Shown one piece after another: positions 7,570 through 16,840 of a DNA stretch of 64,000 bases. Position 1 is the stretch's first letter, and each line of letters opens with the position of its first letter. This DNA comes from Duganella sp. SG902 (GTDB lineage Bacteria; Pseudomonadota; Gammaproteobacteria; Burkholderiales; Burkholderiaceae_D). Under the pieces are notes generated by a model, which was not told the origin of the DNA, made no database searches, and saw only the letters and a list, made by a program, of their open reading frames with translations. A program made the position numbers and the translations under genes. The stretch is taken from assembly GCF_013376005.1 (NCBI RefSeq), contig NZ_JABMJK010000010.1, positions 62,001 through 126,000 of the forward strand. The letters are read 5' to 3'.

Positions 7570-10500
7570 CTAGGGAGTTTGCGCCAGCTCGGTTTCGCGC
7601 ACCGCGCCTTCCGCCCGCGCGCCCTGCATGACAACTTCGAACGCTTGGGCGAATGCGCGCAGCAGGTCCGCCAGCGCCACCGGCTCCTCTCTGAGGCGGT
7701 CCTCCAGCGCGGTTGACGTTTTAAAAAGTTCGTTTGCAGAAATATTACCCGCCGCGCCGCGGATTTTGTGGACCAATTCGGCCGCGCGTAACAATTCGCC
7801 GGAGTGGATTGCATCTTGAATCTGTTGCAAACTGGATTCAAAATCGTGGGCGAACAGGCTGAGCAATTGAGACAGCAGGGCGTCGTGGCCGCCCAGCCGT
7901 TCCATCGCGGCGTTGATATCGATGCCGGGCCGGGGCACCACCGGCGCGTTGCCGCGCCGTGGCGGCGGCTCGGCCTCGGCCACCGACGCGCGGTGCGGAT
8001 CGGGCTTGACCCAGGTCGCCAGCACGGCGTACAGGGTGTCCGGGTCGATCGGCTTGGTGACGTAGTCGTTCATGTCCATCTCGAGGCAGCGCTCGCGGTA
8101 GCCGGCCACCGCGTGGGCGGTCATGGCGATGATGGGCAGGGCGGCGTGGCGCTGGTCGCTGCGGATCAGGGCCGTGGCCTGGTAGCCGTCCATGTCCGGC
8201 ATCTGGATATCCATCAGCACCGCGTCGTAGTTGCCGGCGCCGGTCATGCGCGCCGCCTCCTCGCCGCTGCTGGCGAGATCGACGCGCACGCCGGCGCGTT
8301 GCAGGATCTCGCTGGCCACCTGTTGGTTGATGGCGTTGTCGTCCACCACCAGCACGTGTGCGCCACGGATGCGCTGCGTCGCCAGCGACGGCGGCGCGCT
8401 CATGGTCACGCTTTGCTGGGCGGCCTCCAGCCCCAGCGCGGACAGGATGGCGTTGCGCAGCAGTTGCGGATTGGTCGGCTTGTCGAGGAAGGGCATGCGA
8501 CGGGTTTGCTCGGCGGTTTCCGAGCTGTGCTCGCGCGCGTAGGCGGTCACCATCAGCACCGCCGGCACGCTCGCCAGTTCCGGATCGGCGGCGATGCGGC
8601 GCAGGGTGTCGATGCCGTCGAGGTCCGGCATGTCGGCGTCGATCAGCAGCAGGTCGTAGGAATCGAGCTGCATGGCGGCCACCGCCGCCGCGCCGGAAGC
8701 GACGGTGCGCGCCTTCAACCCCATGAGCGACAGCTGGGTCTTGAGCATGTGGCGCGTGGCCTCGCAATCGTCGGCCACCAGCACGCGCTTGCCCTGCGCG
8801 GCGATCGGCACCACTGGCAGCACGGCGGTTTGTTCGGCCGCCGCCTGCAGGTGGACGGTGAAACTGAAACCGCTGCCCACGCCCGGTTCACTATCGACTT
8901 TGATTTCGCCGCCCATCTTGCGCACCAGCTGCTGCGAGATGGCCAGGCCCAGCCCCGTGCCGCCATACAGCCGCGTGGTGCTGGCGTCGGCCTGCGCGAA
9001 GGCCTGGAACAGGCGCGCCTGCTGCTCCTGGCTGATCCCCAGGCCGCTGTCCTCCACCGTGAAGCGCAGCACCAGCGGGCCGCCCGGCGTGACGGTGGGC
9101 GTGGCCGCGTCCAGCTCCACCCGCAGTTCGATGTGGCCGCGCGCGGTGAACTTGAGGGCGTTGCCTACCAGGTTGACCAGGATTTGCCCCAGCCGCAACG
9201 GGTCGCCCAGCAGGTTGGAGGGCACGTCCGGCGCCGACCAGATCACCAGTTCCAGCCCGCGCTCGGCGGCGCGCCACGAGAACAGGTCGGCGATCTGGTT
9301 GAGCGTGTCGGGCAGTTCGAACGGCAGGGCCTCCAGTTCCAGCTTGCCCGATTCGATCTTGGAGAAGTCCAGCACGTCGTTGATGATCTGCAGCAGGCTT
9401 TGGCCGGCGCGGCTGATCTTGCGGAAGTAGTCGAGCGGTTGCGCCGGCAGGTCGAGATGGGTGCCCAGGCCGGCGAAGCCGAGGATGGCGTTCATCGGCG
9501 TGCGGATCTCGTGGCTGATGTTGGCCAGGAATTCGCTCTTGGCGCGCGTCGCCGCCTCGGCGTTGGTGCGCGCCTGTTCGATCATGCGCATCGAGCGCGC
9601 CTTGTGGTAGGCCGAGACGAACGGCTCCTTCAGCGCCTTGAGCAGGTCCAGGTCGCTCTCGGCGAAGGTGGCCTGGTATTGGTAGTTTTCGAAAATGAGG
9701 TAGCCCTCGACCTGGCCATCGATCACCACGCGCACCGACAGCAACGCGCACACGTCGCCCGGGAGTGAATGCGGGTGGTGCACTTCGAAGATGTCCGGGG
9801 CGATCATGCTGTCCGGCGGCGCGTAGCGCATCTCGGCCTGGCGCAGGTCTAGGCGGTAGGCGTCGGCGGTGGCGTCGATGCGGCCCCACGCGGCGCGCAG
9901 GCTCAGTGTGTCGGTGCCTTCCTCGCGCACCAGTGCCAGCGCCGAGTCGATGCCCTTGATGATGGTCGATTCGTGCAGGATGGTGTGCAGCAGGGCGTCG
10001 AAGTCGATCTGCTCGTTGATGGACTTGACGATGGCGTTCAGTTTTTCCAGATGCTGGGTGCGCGAGTAGACCAGCGCCTGCAGGGCCTCGCCCCTGCGGT
10101 GCAGGTGGCGCACGCGCCAGCGCAGCAGGGCCCACGCCAGCACGCAGGTGATGATGAAGTAGCCCAGCCACGCCCACCAGGTCTGGTGCCACGCCGGCAG
10201 CACCACCACGTGCAGCGCCTGTTCATCGGCGTTCCACAGGCCGTCGCGGTTGCTGCCGCGCATGCGCAGCACGTAGTCGCCCGGCGGCAGGTGGCCGTAG
10301 GTGATGATGCGGCGCGTGGCGTCGACTTCGATCCAGCGCTGGTCGAAGCCCTCCAGCAGGTAGGTGTAGCGGTTGCGCTGCGGCGCCGAGAAGTCCAGCG
10401 CGGCCAGTTCCACTTCAAAGCTCTGGTTATCCGGCCGCAGCACCAGCGTCGGGCCCTCCTTGCCGCTGAGTTCCGCCGGCGTCAGCGGGTGCTGGTCGAG

Positions 10501-12606
10501 GCGCACGGCGCTGATCACCAGCGGCGGACGATAGGCCCAGTCGCTCAGGCGCCCCGGATACACCACGGCCATGCCGGAGGTGGCGCCGAAGATCAGGTCA
10601 CGCTCCTGCGTGACGGTGCTGGCGCCGATGAAGAAGGTGCGGAACGCCAGGCCGTCGGCGCGCGTGAGCGCGCGCGCGCGCAGGGTGCCGGAGTCGATGA
10701 CGGCGATGCTGTCCGAGGTGGCGGCCCAGATGCGGCCCAGCGGGTCCGCCTGCAGCGCCATGATGGTGCCGGCCGACAGGCCGGCGGCGGTGCCCACGCG
10801 CTGGAACACCGGCTCGCCCAGCGCGTCGCGCCCGGTCATGACGCAGATGCCGCCGCCGTAGGTCCCGACCCACAGGCGGCCGCGCCGGTCGATCACCAGG
10901 GAGCTGATCACCGCCTCGCTCAGCGCGTCCTGCTTGGCCGCGTTGGCCTTGATCTGTTCCACCTTGCCGCTTTCCGGATCGAGGTGGTTCAAGCCGTTGC
11001 GGGTGGCGACCCACAGGCTGCCGTCGCCGTCGGCCACCACCGCGTGGATGCGGTTGTCGGTCAGGCCGCCGCCTTCCTGCTGTCCCTGCACGTAGTGCAG
11101 GAGCGTGCCGGTGGCCGGGTTGTAGCGCAGCAGCCCCTCGAAAGTGCCGAGCCATAGCTCGCCCTTGCGTACCAGGATGGTGCCGATGCGCGGGTAGGGG
11201 TTCTGCTGCGGCAGCGCCACGCGCTTGACGGCGCCGCCATTGCGGCTGGTGCGGTACAGCCCCAGCTGGGTGCCGATCCAGGCCTCGCCGGCGTCCGCCT
11301 CGGCCAGCGACAGCACCACGCGGTTGGGCAGGGCGGTGTCGGGATTGTGCGGGTCCGGGCGCAGCGCGGCGCGGCGGGCGCCGTCGCGCGGGACGATGTC
11401 GATGCCCTGGTCGGCCAGGCCGATCCAGACCTCGCCGCGGCTGTCGGTCATCAGGGCGGTGACGCCGGCCTCCTGCGCGCCCTCCGCGCCGAACACGGAA
11501 TCGATGGCTTCGCTGTGCGGGTCGTAGATGTCGACCCCGCGCTCGGTGGTGACCCAGATCATGCCGCTGCGGTCGCGCAGCAGGGCGGCGGTGCGGTCGT
11601 TACTGAGGCTGAAGGACACCGCCGGCTGGTGCAGGATGCGCACGCTGCGGCTGCTCTCGGTGCGGTACTCGATCACGCCGCCGCCGTAGGTGCTGGCCCA
11701 CCAGATGCCGGGCACGGTCTCCATCACCGCCAGCACCATGTTGGCCTGCACGTCCTTGACGCCCTTGAGGGCGACGATGCGGCCGCTGTCGGCCTGCGCC
11801 TCGACGATGCCGATGCCGCTTTTCAGCGTGCCGAAGGCGATCTGGCCGCGGCTGTTCTCGCCCAGCGACAGCACGGTGTCGCTCCACGCGCCGGGGCTGT
11901 CGCCGTGCACCGGGATGCTGGCGATGGCGCCGCTCGGCCGCAGGCGCGCCAGCCCGGAGGCGGTGCCGATCCACAGGTTGCCGGCGCGGTCCATCAGCAG
12001 CGCGCGCACCTGGTTGTCGGGCAGGCCGGGCGTGTCTTCGTGGGTGTAGCGGCGCAGGGTCTTGTGGGCGATGTCGTAGTATTTGAGGCCGTTGGGGGTG
12101 CCGATCCACAGGTTGCCCCTGGCGTCGCTGGCGATGGCGCTGACCAGGCCGCGGCTCAATTCCTCGTTGAGGCGGACGAAGCGCTCGGTATGCTTGTCAT
12201 ACATGGCCAGGCCGGCGGCGGCGGTGCCGACCCACAGCCGGCCGCCCACGTCCACGTGCAGGGCCTGGATGAAATCGCCGGGCAGGCTGGCGGTGTTGGC
12301 GGCGTCGTGATGGAAGCTGCGCACGCGGTAGCCGTCCCAGCGCGCCAGGCCGCTTTGGGTGCCGATCCAGATAAAGCCGTCGCCGTCCTGCGCCAGCGCC
12401 ATGCCGACCGGGTGCGGCAGCCCCTGGTCGAGGCCCAGGTGTTCGAACAACGGGGTGGCCAGCTGGTCCCAGCGCTCCGGGCTGGCGAGGGCGGCGCCGC
12501 AAACGCCCAGGCAGGCCGCCAGCGTGAAGGCGATGCGGCGCAACCAGCGCAGGGCGATGGTGAGCGTGGCTGCATGGGCGGCTGCGTTGGGGGCGTGATC
12601 GTTCAA
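7570..12606 (-). CDS. two-component-propeller hybrid sensor kinase (REC-REC-HPt)
   Basis: About 1678 residues. Order: signal peptide (to about 45); repeated propeller blades (WIGTQSGLARWDG, WIGTPNGLKYYD, WVATRNGLNHLD and so on) to about 700; a Y_Y_Y domain; a membrane helix near 812; a GAF-like domain about 865-1000; HisKA with His about 1032 in NISHEIRTPMNA; HATPase; two receiver domains (Asp about 1324 in DADMP and 1467 in DIQMP); and a C-terminal HPt (His about 1613 in LVHKIRGAAGN). It is therefore a complete BvgS-like phosphorelay with periplasmic propeller input, often used for polysaccharide or nutrient sensing. Start: TTG at 12606 after GAGGAG; a GTG at 12708 has no such support. No response regulator is adjacent. 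Confidence 0.9.
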   Translation of the reverse strand: MNDHAPNAAAHAATLTIALRWLRRIAFTLAACLGVCGAALASPERWDQLATPLFEHLGLDQGLPHPVGMALAQDGDGFIWIGTQSGLARWDGYRVRSFHHDAANTASLPGDFIQALHVDVGGRLWVGTAAAGLAMYDKHTERFVRLNEELSRGLVSAIASDARGNLWIGTPNGLKYYDIAHKTLRRYTHEDTPGLPDNQVRALLMDRAGNLWIGTASGLARLRPSGAIASIPVHGDSPGAWSDTVLSLGENSRGQIAFGTLKSGIGIVEAQADSGRIVALKGVKDVQANMVLAVMETVPGIWWASTYGGGVIEYRTESSRSVRILHQPAVSFSLSNDRTAALLRDRSGMIWVTTERGVDIYDPHSEAIDSVFGAEGAQEAGVTALMTDSRGEVWIGLADQGIDIVPRDGARRAALRPDPHNPDTALPNRVVLSLAEADAGEAWIGTQLGLYRTSRNGGAVKRVALPQQNPYPRIGTILVRKGELWLGTFEGLLRYNPATGTLLHYVQGQQEGGGLTDNRIHAVVADGDGSLWVATRNGLNHLDPESGKVEQIKANAAKQDALSEAVISSLVIDRRGRLWVGTYGGGICVMTGRDALGEPVFQRVGTAAGLSAGTIMALQADPLGRIWAATSDSIAVIDSGTLRARALTRADGLAFRTFFIGASTVTQERDLIFGATSGMAVVYPGRLSDWAYRPPLVISAVRLDQHPLTPAELSGKEGPTLVLRPDNQSFEVELAALDFSAPQRNRYTYLLEGFDQRWIEVDATRRIITYGHLPPGDYVLRMRGSNRDGLWNADEQALHVVVLPAWHQTWWAWLGYFIITCVLAWALLRWRVRHLHRRGEALQALVYSRTQHLEKLNAIVKSINEQIDFDALLHTILHESTIIKGIDSALALVREEGTDTLSLRAAWGRIDATADAYRLDLRQAEMRYAPPDSMIAPDIFEVHHPHSLPGDVCALLSVRVVIDGQVEGYLIFENYQYQATFAESDLDLLKALKEPFVSAYHKARSMRMIEQARTNAEAATRAKSEFLANISHEIRTPMNAILGFAGLGTHLDLPAQPLDYFRKISRAGQSLLQIINDVLDFSKIESGKLELEALPFELPDTLNQIADLFSWRAAERGLELVIWSAPDVPSNLLGDPLRLGQILVNLVGNALKFTARGHIELRVELDAATPTVTPGGPLVLRFTVEDSGLGISQEQQARLFQAFAQADASTTRLYGGTGLGLAISQQLVRKMGGEIKVDSEPGVGSGFSFTVHLQAAAEQTAVLPVVPIAAQGKRVLVADDCEATRHMLKTQLSLMGLKARTVASGAAAVAAMQLDSYDLLLIDADMPDLDGIDTLRRIAADPELASVPAVLMVTAYAREHSSETAEQTRRMPFLDKPTNPQLLRNAILSALGLEAAQQSVTMSAPPSLATQRIRGAHVLVVDDNAINQQVASEILQRAGVRVDLASSGEEAARMTGAGNYDAVLMDIQMPDMDGYQATALIRSDQRHAALPIIAMTAHAVAGYRERCLEMDMNDYVTKPIDPDTLYAVLATWVKPDPHRASVAEAEPPPRRGNAPVVPRPGIDINAAMERLGGHDALLSQLLSLFAHDFESSLQQIQDAIHSGELLRAAELVHKIRGAAGNISANELFKTSTALEDRLREEPVALADLLRAFAQAFEVVMQGARAEGAVRETELAQTP

Positions 12607-12732
12607 ATCAGGGCGCGCTCCTCTGTCTGGTAATTGAAGGATACGGAAATGCCGACCGAAAGTCCATGACTGGCAACGGGAAATCCACTGCGCTTGTACA
12701 ATCACCACAAGCTAACCAGAGTAGGTATTGAT

Positions 12733-13683
12733 ATGAAACCTGAAGTATTGGTGATGGCGGCCAGCCCTTCGGCCAGCGTGATGGCCCAGTTGGACCAGCA
12801 TTTTGATTGTCACCACCTGTGGCAGCAGCCGCGCGAGCAGCAGGCCGCCTGGCTGCGGGGCGTCGCCGGCCGCGTGCGCGCCGTGCTGACCACGGGCGCG
12901 ATCGGCATCGACGCGGCGCTGCTGGCGCAACTGCCCAAGGTGGAAATCGTGGCGGTGAACGGCATCGGCACCGACGCGGTGGACCTGGAGGCCGCGCGCG
13001 CGCGTGGTGTTTTTGTCACCAACACGCCCGGCGTGCTGACCGACGACGTGGCCGACCTGGCCCTGACGCTGCTGCTGTCGGCGGCGCGCCGGCTGCCGGC
13101 GCTGGACTTCTACGTGCGCACCGGCGGCTGGGAAGCCGGCAAGCCGCTGGCGCCGACGCGCGCGCTGCGCGGCAAGGTGTGCGGCGTGTATGGTTTCGGG
13201 CGCATCGGCCAGGCCATCGCGGCGCGGGCGCGGGCCTTCGGCATGGCGGTGCGGTACTTCCAGCCGCGCGCCATCGAGGGCGTCGACGTGCCGCGCGCCG
13301 AGTCGCTGCTGGCGTTGGCCGAGGCCAGCGACTATCTGGTGGTGGCGGCGCCCGGCACGCCGGCCACGCGCCACACGGTGAACGCCGAGGTGCTGGCGGC
13401 GCTCGGCCCGCAAGGCACGTTGGTCAACGTCGCGCGCGGCTCGCTGGTGGACGAGGAGGCGCTGATCGCCGCGCTGCGCGCGCATACGCTGGGCATGGCG
13501 GCGCTGGATGTCTTCGCCGACGAACCACGCGTGCCGGCCGCGCTGCGCGAACTGGAAAACGTGGTGCTGACGCCGCACGTCGGCAGCCTGACGGTGGAAA
13601 CCCGCCACGCCATGGGCCAGCTGGTGGTTGACAATCTGCTGGCCCATTTCGCCGGCAAGCCGCTGCTCACGCCTGTCGCCTGA
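12733..13683 (+). CDS. D-isomer-specific 2-hydroxyacid dehydrogenase
   Basis: 316 residues of the D-2-hydroxyacid dehydrogenase family. NAD(P) is bound through GFGRIGQAIA (about 156-165). The catalytic triad can be read as Arg in NVARGSLVDE, Glu in DVFADEPRVP and His in LTPHVGS. The closest functional class by general appearance is hydroxypyruvate/glyoxylate reductase, but substrate cannot be decided from sequence. The ATG at 12733 is preceded by a purine-rich stretch; the frame is open further upstream to 12694, within the divergent promoter region shared with the hybrid kinase. Confidence 0.92.
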   Translation: MKPEVLVMAASPSASVMAQLDQHFDCHHLWQQPREQQAAWLRGVAGRVRAVLTTGAIGIDAALLAQLPKVEIVAVNGIGTDAVDLEAARARGVFVTNTPGVLTDDVADLALTLLLSAARRLPALDFYVRTGGWEAGKPLAPTRALRGKVCGVYGFGRIGQAIAARARAFGMAVRYFQPRAIEGVDVPRAESLLALAEASDYLVVAAPGTPATRHTVNAEVLAALGPQGTLVNVARGSLVDEEALIAALRAHTLGMAALDVFADEPRVPAALRELENVVLTPHVGSLTVETRHAMGQLVVDNLLAHFAGKPLLTPVA

Positions 13684-13704
13684 GCCGGGCCGGCGAGGTG
13701 CTGC

Positions 13705-14457
13705 TCAGAGCTCGGCGATCGCCGCCTGCGCGGCCGGCAGCGGCAGCTGCGAATGGATTTTGACGCAATTGCGGCCGGCGCGCTTGGCGGCGTACAACGC
13801 CTCGTCGGCGCGGCTGTAGGCCAGTTCAAAGCTGGTGCCGACGCTGTTCCAGCTTACGCCCACGCTGGCGGTGATCTGGCGGTCGATGGGCGCGGCGAAC
13901 ACCTGGTCGGCGATGGCGTCGCAGATGCGGATCGCCACCGCGCGCGCCTCTTCCGTGTCCGCCGTCGGCCAGATCACGGAGAATTCCTCGCCGCCCACGC
14001 GGCCCACGGCGACGTCTGGACCGAGCAGGGTGCGCAGGCAGCTCACCACCGTCTTGATGACGGCGTCGCCGGCCGGGTGGCCGAAGTCGTCGTTGATCCA
14101 CTTGAAGTGGTCGATGTCCAGCACGATCAGCGCCATGTCGACGCGGCGCAGGCAGGCCGTGGCCTTGTCGATGACGGCGGCGCGGTTGAGCGCACCGCTG
14201 AGCGGATCGTGGGTGGCGCGATACTCCAGCTGCTGCGCCAGTTCGTGCAACTGGCGGTTCATCTGGTTCATGTCCAGCTCCGCGCGGTCGCTGCGGCGGA
14301 TCAGGCGGCGGCTTTCGCGCATCAGACGCTCGTAGTGGATGATCAACTCGGCCAGCGCGGCGCGCGCGTCGGCGCGCGGATCGGCGTGCGCCGCCCTGGC
14401 GTTGGCCAGCGCGGCGCTTTCCAGCGCAAACAGGTCGGCTTCCGCCATGGGGTTCAT
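13705..14457 (-). CDS. siaD: diguanylate cyclase of a SiaABCD-type module
   Basis: 250 residues: about 90 N-terminal residues that look helical, then a GGDEF domain with the active site VGRVGGEEFSVIW. No RxxD inhibitory site precedes the GGEEF loop, so product inhibition at that site is not expected. In Pseudomonas aeruginosa SiaD makes c-di-GMP only when bound by unphosphorylated SiaC, whose homologue is encoded immediately upstream with an ATGA overlap. Synteny with siaA, siaB and siaC, in the same order, makes the assignment strong. Confidence 0.9.
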   Translation of the reverse strand: MNPMAEADLFALESAALANARAAHADPRADARAALAELIIHYERLMRESRRLIRRSDRAELDMNQMNRQLHELAQQLEYRATHDPLSGALNRAAVIDKATACLRRVDMALIVLDIDHFKWINDDFGHPAGDAVIKTVVSCLRTLLGPDVAVGRVGGEEFSVIWPTADTEEARAVAIRICDAIADQVFAAPIDRQITASVGVSWNSVGTSFELAYSRADEALYAAKRAGRNCVKIHSQLPLPAAQAAIAEL

Positions 14458-14855
14458 CAGTTGCTCACCGCGTGATCGTGGAAATCGAGGGCGCCGAAAT
14501 CGTCCTGCAGTTCCTGGCCGAATTCGAGGATGGTGTCGTCGTCCTCGTCGTGGTACCAGTTCAGGCGCACCTGGTTGCCGGCCATGGCGGCGTTGTTCAG
14601 CGCCTCGAAAAAGGTGAACAGCATCTTGGTGCTGGAGCTGTTGAAGTAGGCCAGCGAGACGTTGACGGTGATCGCGGCGTCCTTGCAGCCCTCCAGCCAG
14701 GCCCGCACGCGCGCGATCACCGGCCCGTAGAAGGCGGCCGCGTTCTCCGGATAGGATTCGCCCTTGATCGACAACGTGTGCTGGTCGAAGCGGAAGTCGA
14801 TTTCCGGCGAGGTCGGCGAGGCGGCGATAAACAGTGGTTCCATGGTCGTTCTCAA
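14457..14855 (-). CDS. siaC: SiaC-family regulatory phosphoprotein (DUF1987)
   Basis: 132 residues. The DUF1987/SiaC family shows the conserved SPEIDFRFDQHTLSIKGES and SLAYFNSSSTKML segments; Thr76 (or Ser75) in the latter is the likely phospho-acceptor, by analogy with the Thr of P. aeruginosa SiaC. SiaC cycles between a phosphorylated form (made by SiaB, removed by SiaA) and an unphosphorylated form that activates SiaD. It overlaps siaD by 4 bp. The ATG at 14843 is an alternative start. Confidence 0.92.
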   Translation of the reverse strand: MRTTMEPLFIAASPTSPEIDFRFDQHTLSIKGESYPENAAAFYGPVIARVRAWLEGCKDAAITVNVSLAYFNSSSTKMLFTFFEALNNAAMAGNQVRLNWYHDEDDDTILEFGQELQDDFGALDFHDHAVSN

Positions 14856-14862
14856 TATTTGT

Positions 14863-15420
14863 TCAGATGATCGCTTTGATGCAGAAGATGGTGGCGTCCG
14901 GATTGTTGGGATCCCTGACGAACTCGAACTCCAGCGGCTCGCTGGCGTCGCGCGCCATGGTCAGGAAGCCGAGACCAGCGCCTTTGCTGTCGGCCGGCGT
15001 CTCGTCGCGCAGCGCTTTCTTGTAGGCCGACCTGATCTCTTCCATGGTCATGGTGTGCAGCGGTTCCAGGCGGCTGCTGATGCGCTCCACATTGGCGCTG
15101 TCGACCGGATTGGCGCACAGCAGGAAGAAGCTGTCGCCCTTCATGCCGATGCAGAAGGAGCCGCGGCGGATCTGGTTCTCGGCCTGCTCGTCGGGCGTCA
15201 GCGTGTCGGACGAGTAGTGCATGATGTTCTGCGACATTTCGACGAACGACGAGAAGATGCGGCGGCGCGTAGGCCCGGCCGCGCCGGCGACGTCAAGGCG
15301 CGCCTTGATGGTCTCGGAGATGGCCGCCACCACGTGCTGCGAGAAGTAGCCCACGTAGAAAAAGATGATGTGGCGCTTACGGGCCACGTCAAAGAAGTCG
15401 TTGAATTCTTCGTACAACAA
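14863..15420 (-). CDS. siaB: SiaB-family protein kinase
   Basis: 185 residues with a GHKL-like fold: the N-box FSSFVEMSQNIMHYS near residue 60, a central beta segment (GSFCIGMKGDSFFLLC) and the G-containing KGAGLGFLTMARD loop that would contact ATP. SiaB homologues phosphorylate SiaC. It lies 7 bp from siaC and 12 bp from the phosphatase gene on the same strand, forming the antagonistic kinase of the module. Confidence 0.9.
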   Translation of the reverse strand: MLYEEFNDFFDVARKRHIIFFYVGYFSQHVVAAISETIKARLDVAGAAGPTRRRIFSSFVEMSQNIMHYSSDTLTPDEQAENQIRRGSFCIGMKGDSFFLLCANPVDSANVERISSRLEPLHTMTMEEIRSAYKKALRDETPADSKGAGLGFLTMARDASEPLEFEFVRDPNNPDATIFCIKAII

Positions 15421-15432
15421 AACGTTTTCCTC

Positions 15433-16656
15433 TCAGGGACGCAAACAGAAAAAGGTGAGGTCGTCGCGGCGCGGCTGTGCGCCTTGCCACGCCTGGTAGT
15501 CGTCCAGCATCGCTTGCGCGACGTGGCGCGCGCACTCGGTGCGTTTGGCCAGCAGCACATCGCGCATGCGGCGCTTGCCGTAGGCGATGTCCCTGGCGCC
15601 GCCGATCTGGTCGATCAGGCCGTCGGTGGTCAGGAACAGCAGGCTGCCTTCCGGGATGGCGATGGTCTTGTTGGTCCACTGGTAGTCCAGCGGCGTATCG
15701 GTGTAGCCGACGCCCATGCGTTCGCCGTCCACGGTTTGCACGGCTTGCTGCTCGGGATCCAGCTGGAACAGCGCCAGCTTGGCGCCGGCGAAGCGCAGCT
15801 GGCGGGCGGCGTGGTCGAACCACAGGAAGGCCGCGTCCATGCCGTCGTTGGATTCGGTGTGGCCGTGGCCTTCGACCTGTCCCAACATGCCCTTGACGCC
15901 ACGGTTCACTTCCGCGATCAAACGGGCCGGATCGCGCGGGCCCAGTTGCTGCAAGGCCTGCGACAAGGTGGACGATGAAATCAGCGTCATGAACGCGCCT
16001 GGCACGCCATGGCCGGTGCAGTCGGCGATGGCGGCGAACCAGCCGTCCTCGTACCTGGCGAAGTGATAGAAATCGCCGCCGACAACGTTGCGCGGCTGCC
16101 ATTCGAGGTGGGCATCGTCCAGCGTGTCGGACAGGGCCAGGTTGGACGGCCGCAGCAGCGAGCGCTGGATCACGCTGGCGTAGTCGATGCTGTGCATGAT
16201 CTGGCGGTTTTTCTCGGCCTGCATATTGGCCACCACGTTCATCAGCTGCAGGCCGAAGCCGACACCGGCCAGCGTGCCGTCCCTGGTCACGATGAAGCCG
16301 TCGGCAAGCGCCTTTTCACCCGATTCGACGGCGCGGAAGGTCAGCGCCTCGATGCTCATGTTGGCGTCGACGATCAACGGCTCCTTGTCCATGAAGGCGA
16401 TGCAGCTCTTTTTCCCGTACAGCTCGTGATAAAACGGCTTGGACATCTGCGACATGAAGATGTTACGGCTGATGAGGCCTATCGGACGGCCCATCTCGAT
16501 CACGGGCAAGCTCATCAGGTCGCGGCGCTCGGTGAACAGTTCAAGCACGGCGAAGTTGGTGGTGTCGGACAAGACCGAGACCGTCTCCACGCACAGGTCG
16601 GCGGCGACGGACAGGCGAAACCGGGGCAGGTGCAAACGAGAGGCATTGAACTCCAC
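15433..16656 (-). CDS. siaA: SiaA-like PP2C phosphatase with CBS-type N-terminal domain
   Basis: About 407 residues. The C-terminal 230 form a SpoIIE/PP2C phosphatase with metal-binding aspartates in VVGGDFYHF, ADCTGHGVPGAF, LTTDGLIDQ and RRDDLTFFC. The N-terminal 135 residues look like a CBS-domain pair (SLPVIEMGRPIGLISRNI and ADGFIVTRDGTLAGVG), with no transmembrane helix. P. aeruginosa SiaA instead has a membrane sensor with HAMP, so this copy probably reads a cytoplasmic ligand. It would dephosphorylate SiaC and switch on SiaD. Start: GTG at 16656 after AAAAGG; a GTG at 16689 lacks a Shine-Dalgarno. Confidence 0.86.
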   Translation of the reverse strand: MEFNASRLHLPRFRLSVAADLCVETVSVLSDTTNFAVLELFTERRDLMSLPVIEMGRPIGLISRNIFMSQMSKPFYHELYGKKSCIAFMDKEPLIVDANMSIEALTFRAVESGEKALADGFIVTRDGTLAGVGFGLQLMNVVANMQAEKNRQIMHSIDYASVIQRSLLRPSNLALSDTLDDAHLEWQPRNVVGGDFYHFARYEDGWFAAIADCTGHGVPGAFMTLISSSTLSQALQQLGPRDPARLIAEVNRGVKGMLGQVEGHGHTESNDGMDAAFLWFDHAARQLRFAGAKLALFQLDPEQQAVQTVDGERMGVGYTDTPLDYQWTNKTIAIPEGSLLFLTTDGLIDQIGGARDIAYGKRRMRDVLLAKRTECARHVAQAMLDDYQAWQGAQPRRDDLTFFCLRP

Positions 16657-16840
16657 GGAAGGGAACCTTTTATCAACACAGAGCGACACATGCTAGTAGG
16701 AAATTGTTACCCCTTCATTACATCTTAACGGGAAGAAAATACTGTTGTCGTAATTGCCTTGCGGTAACACCACTGTCACATTCCGTGTGTACATTGGAGA
16801 GATTCGTGCATGAGGCACTTTTCTTTTTTATCTAAGGGTC

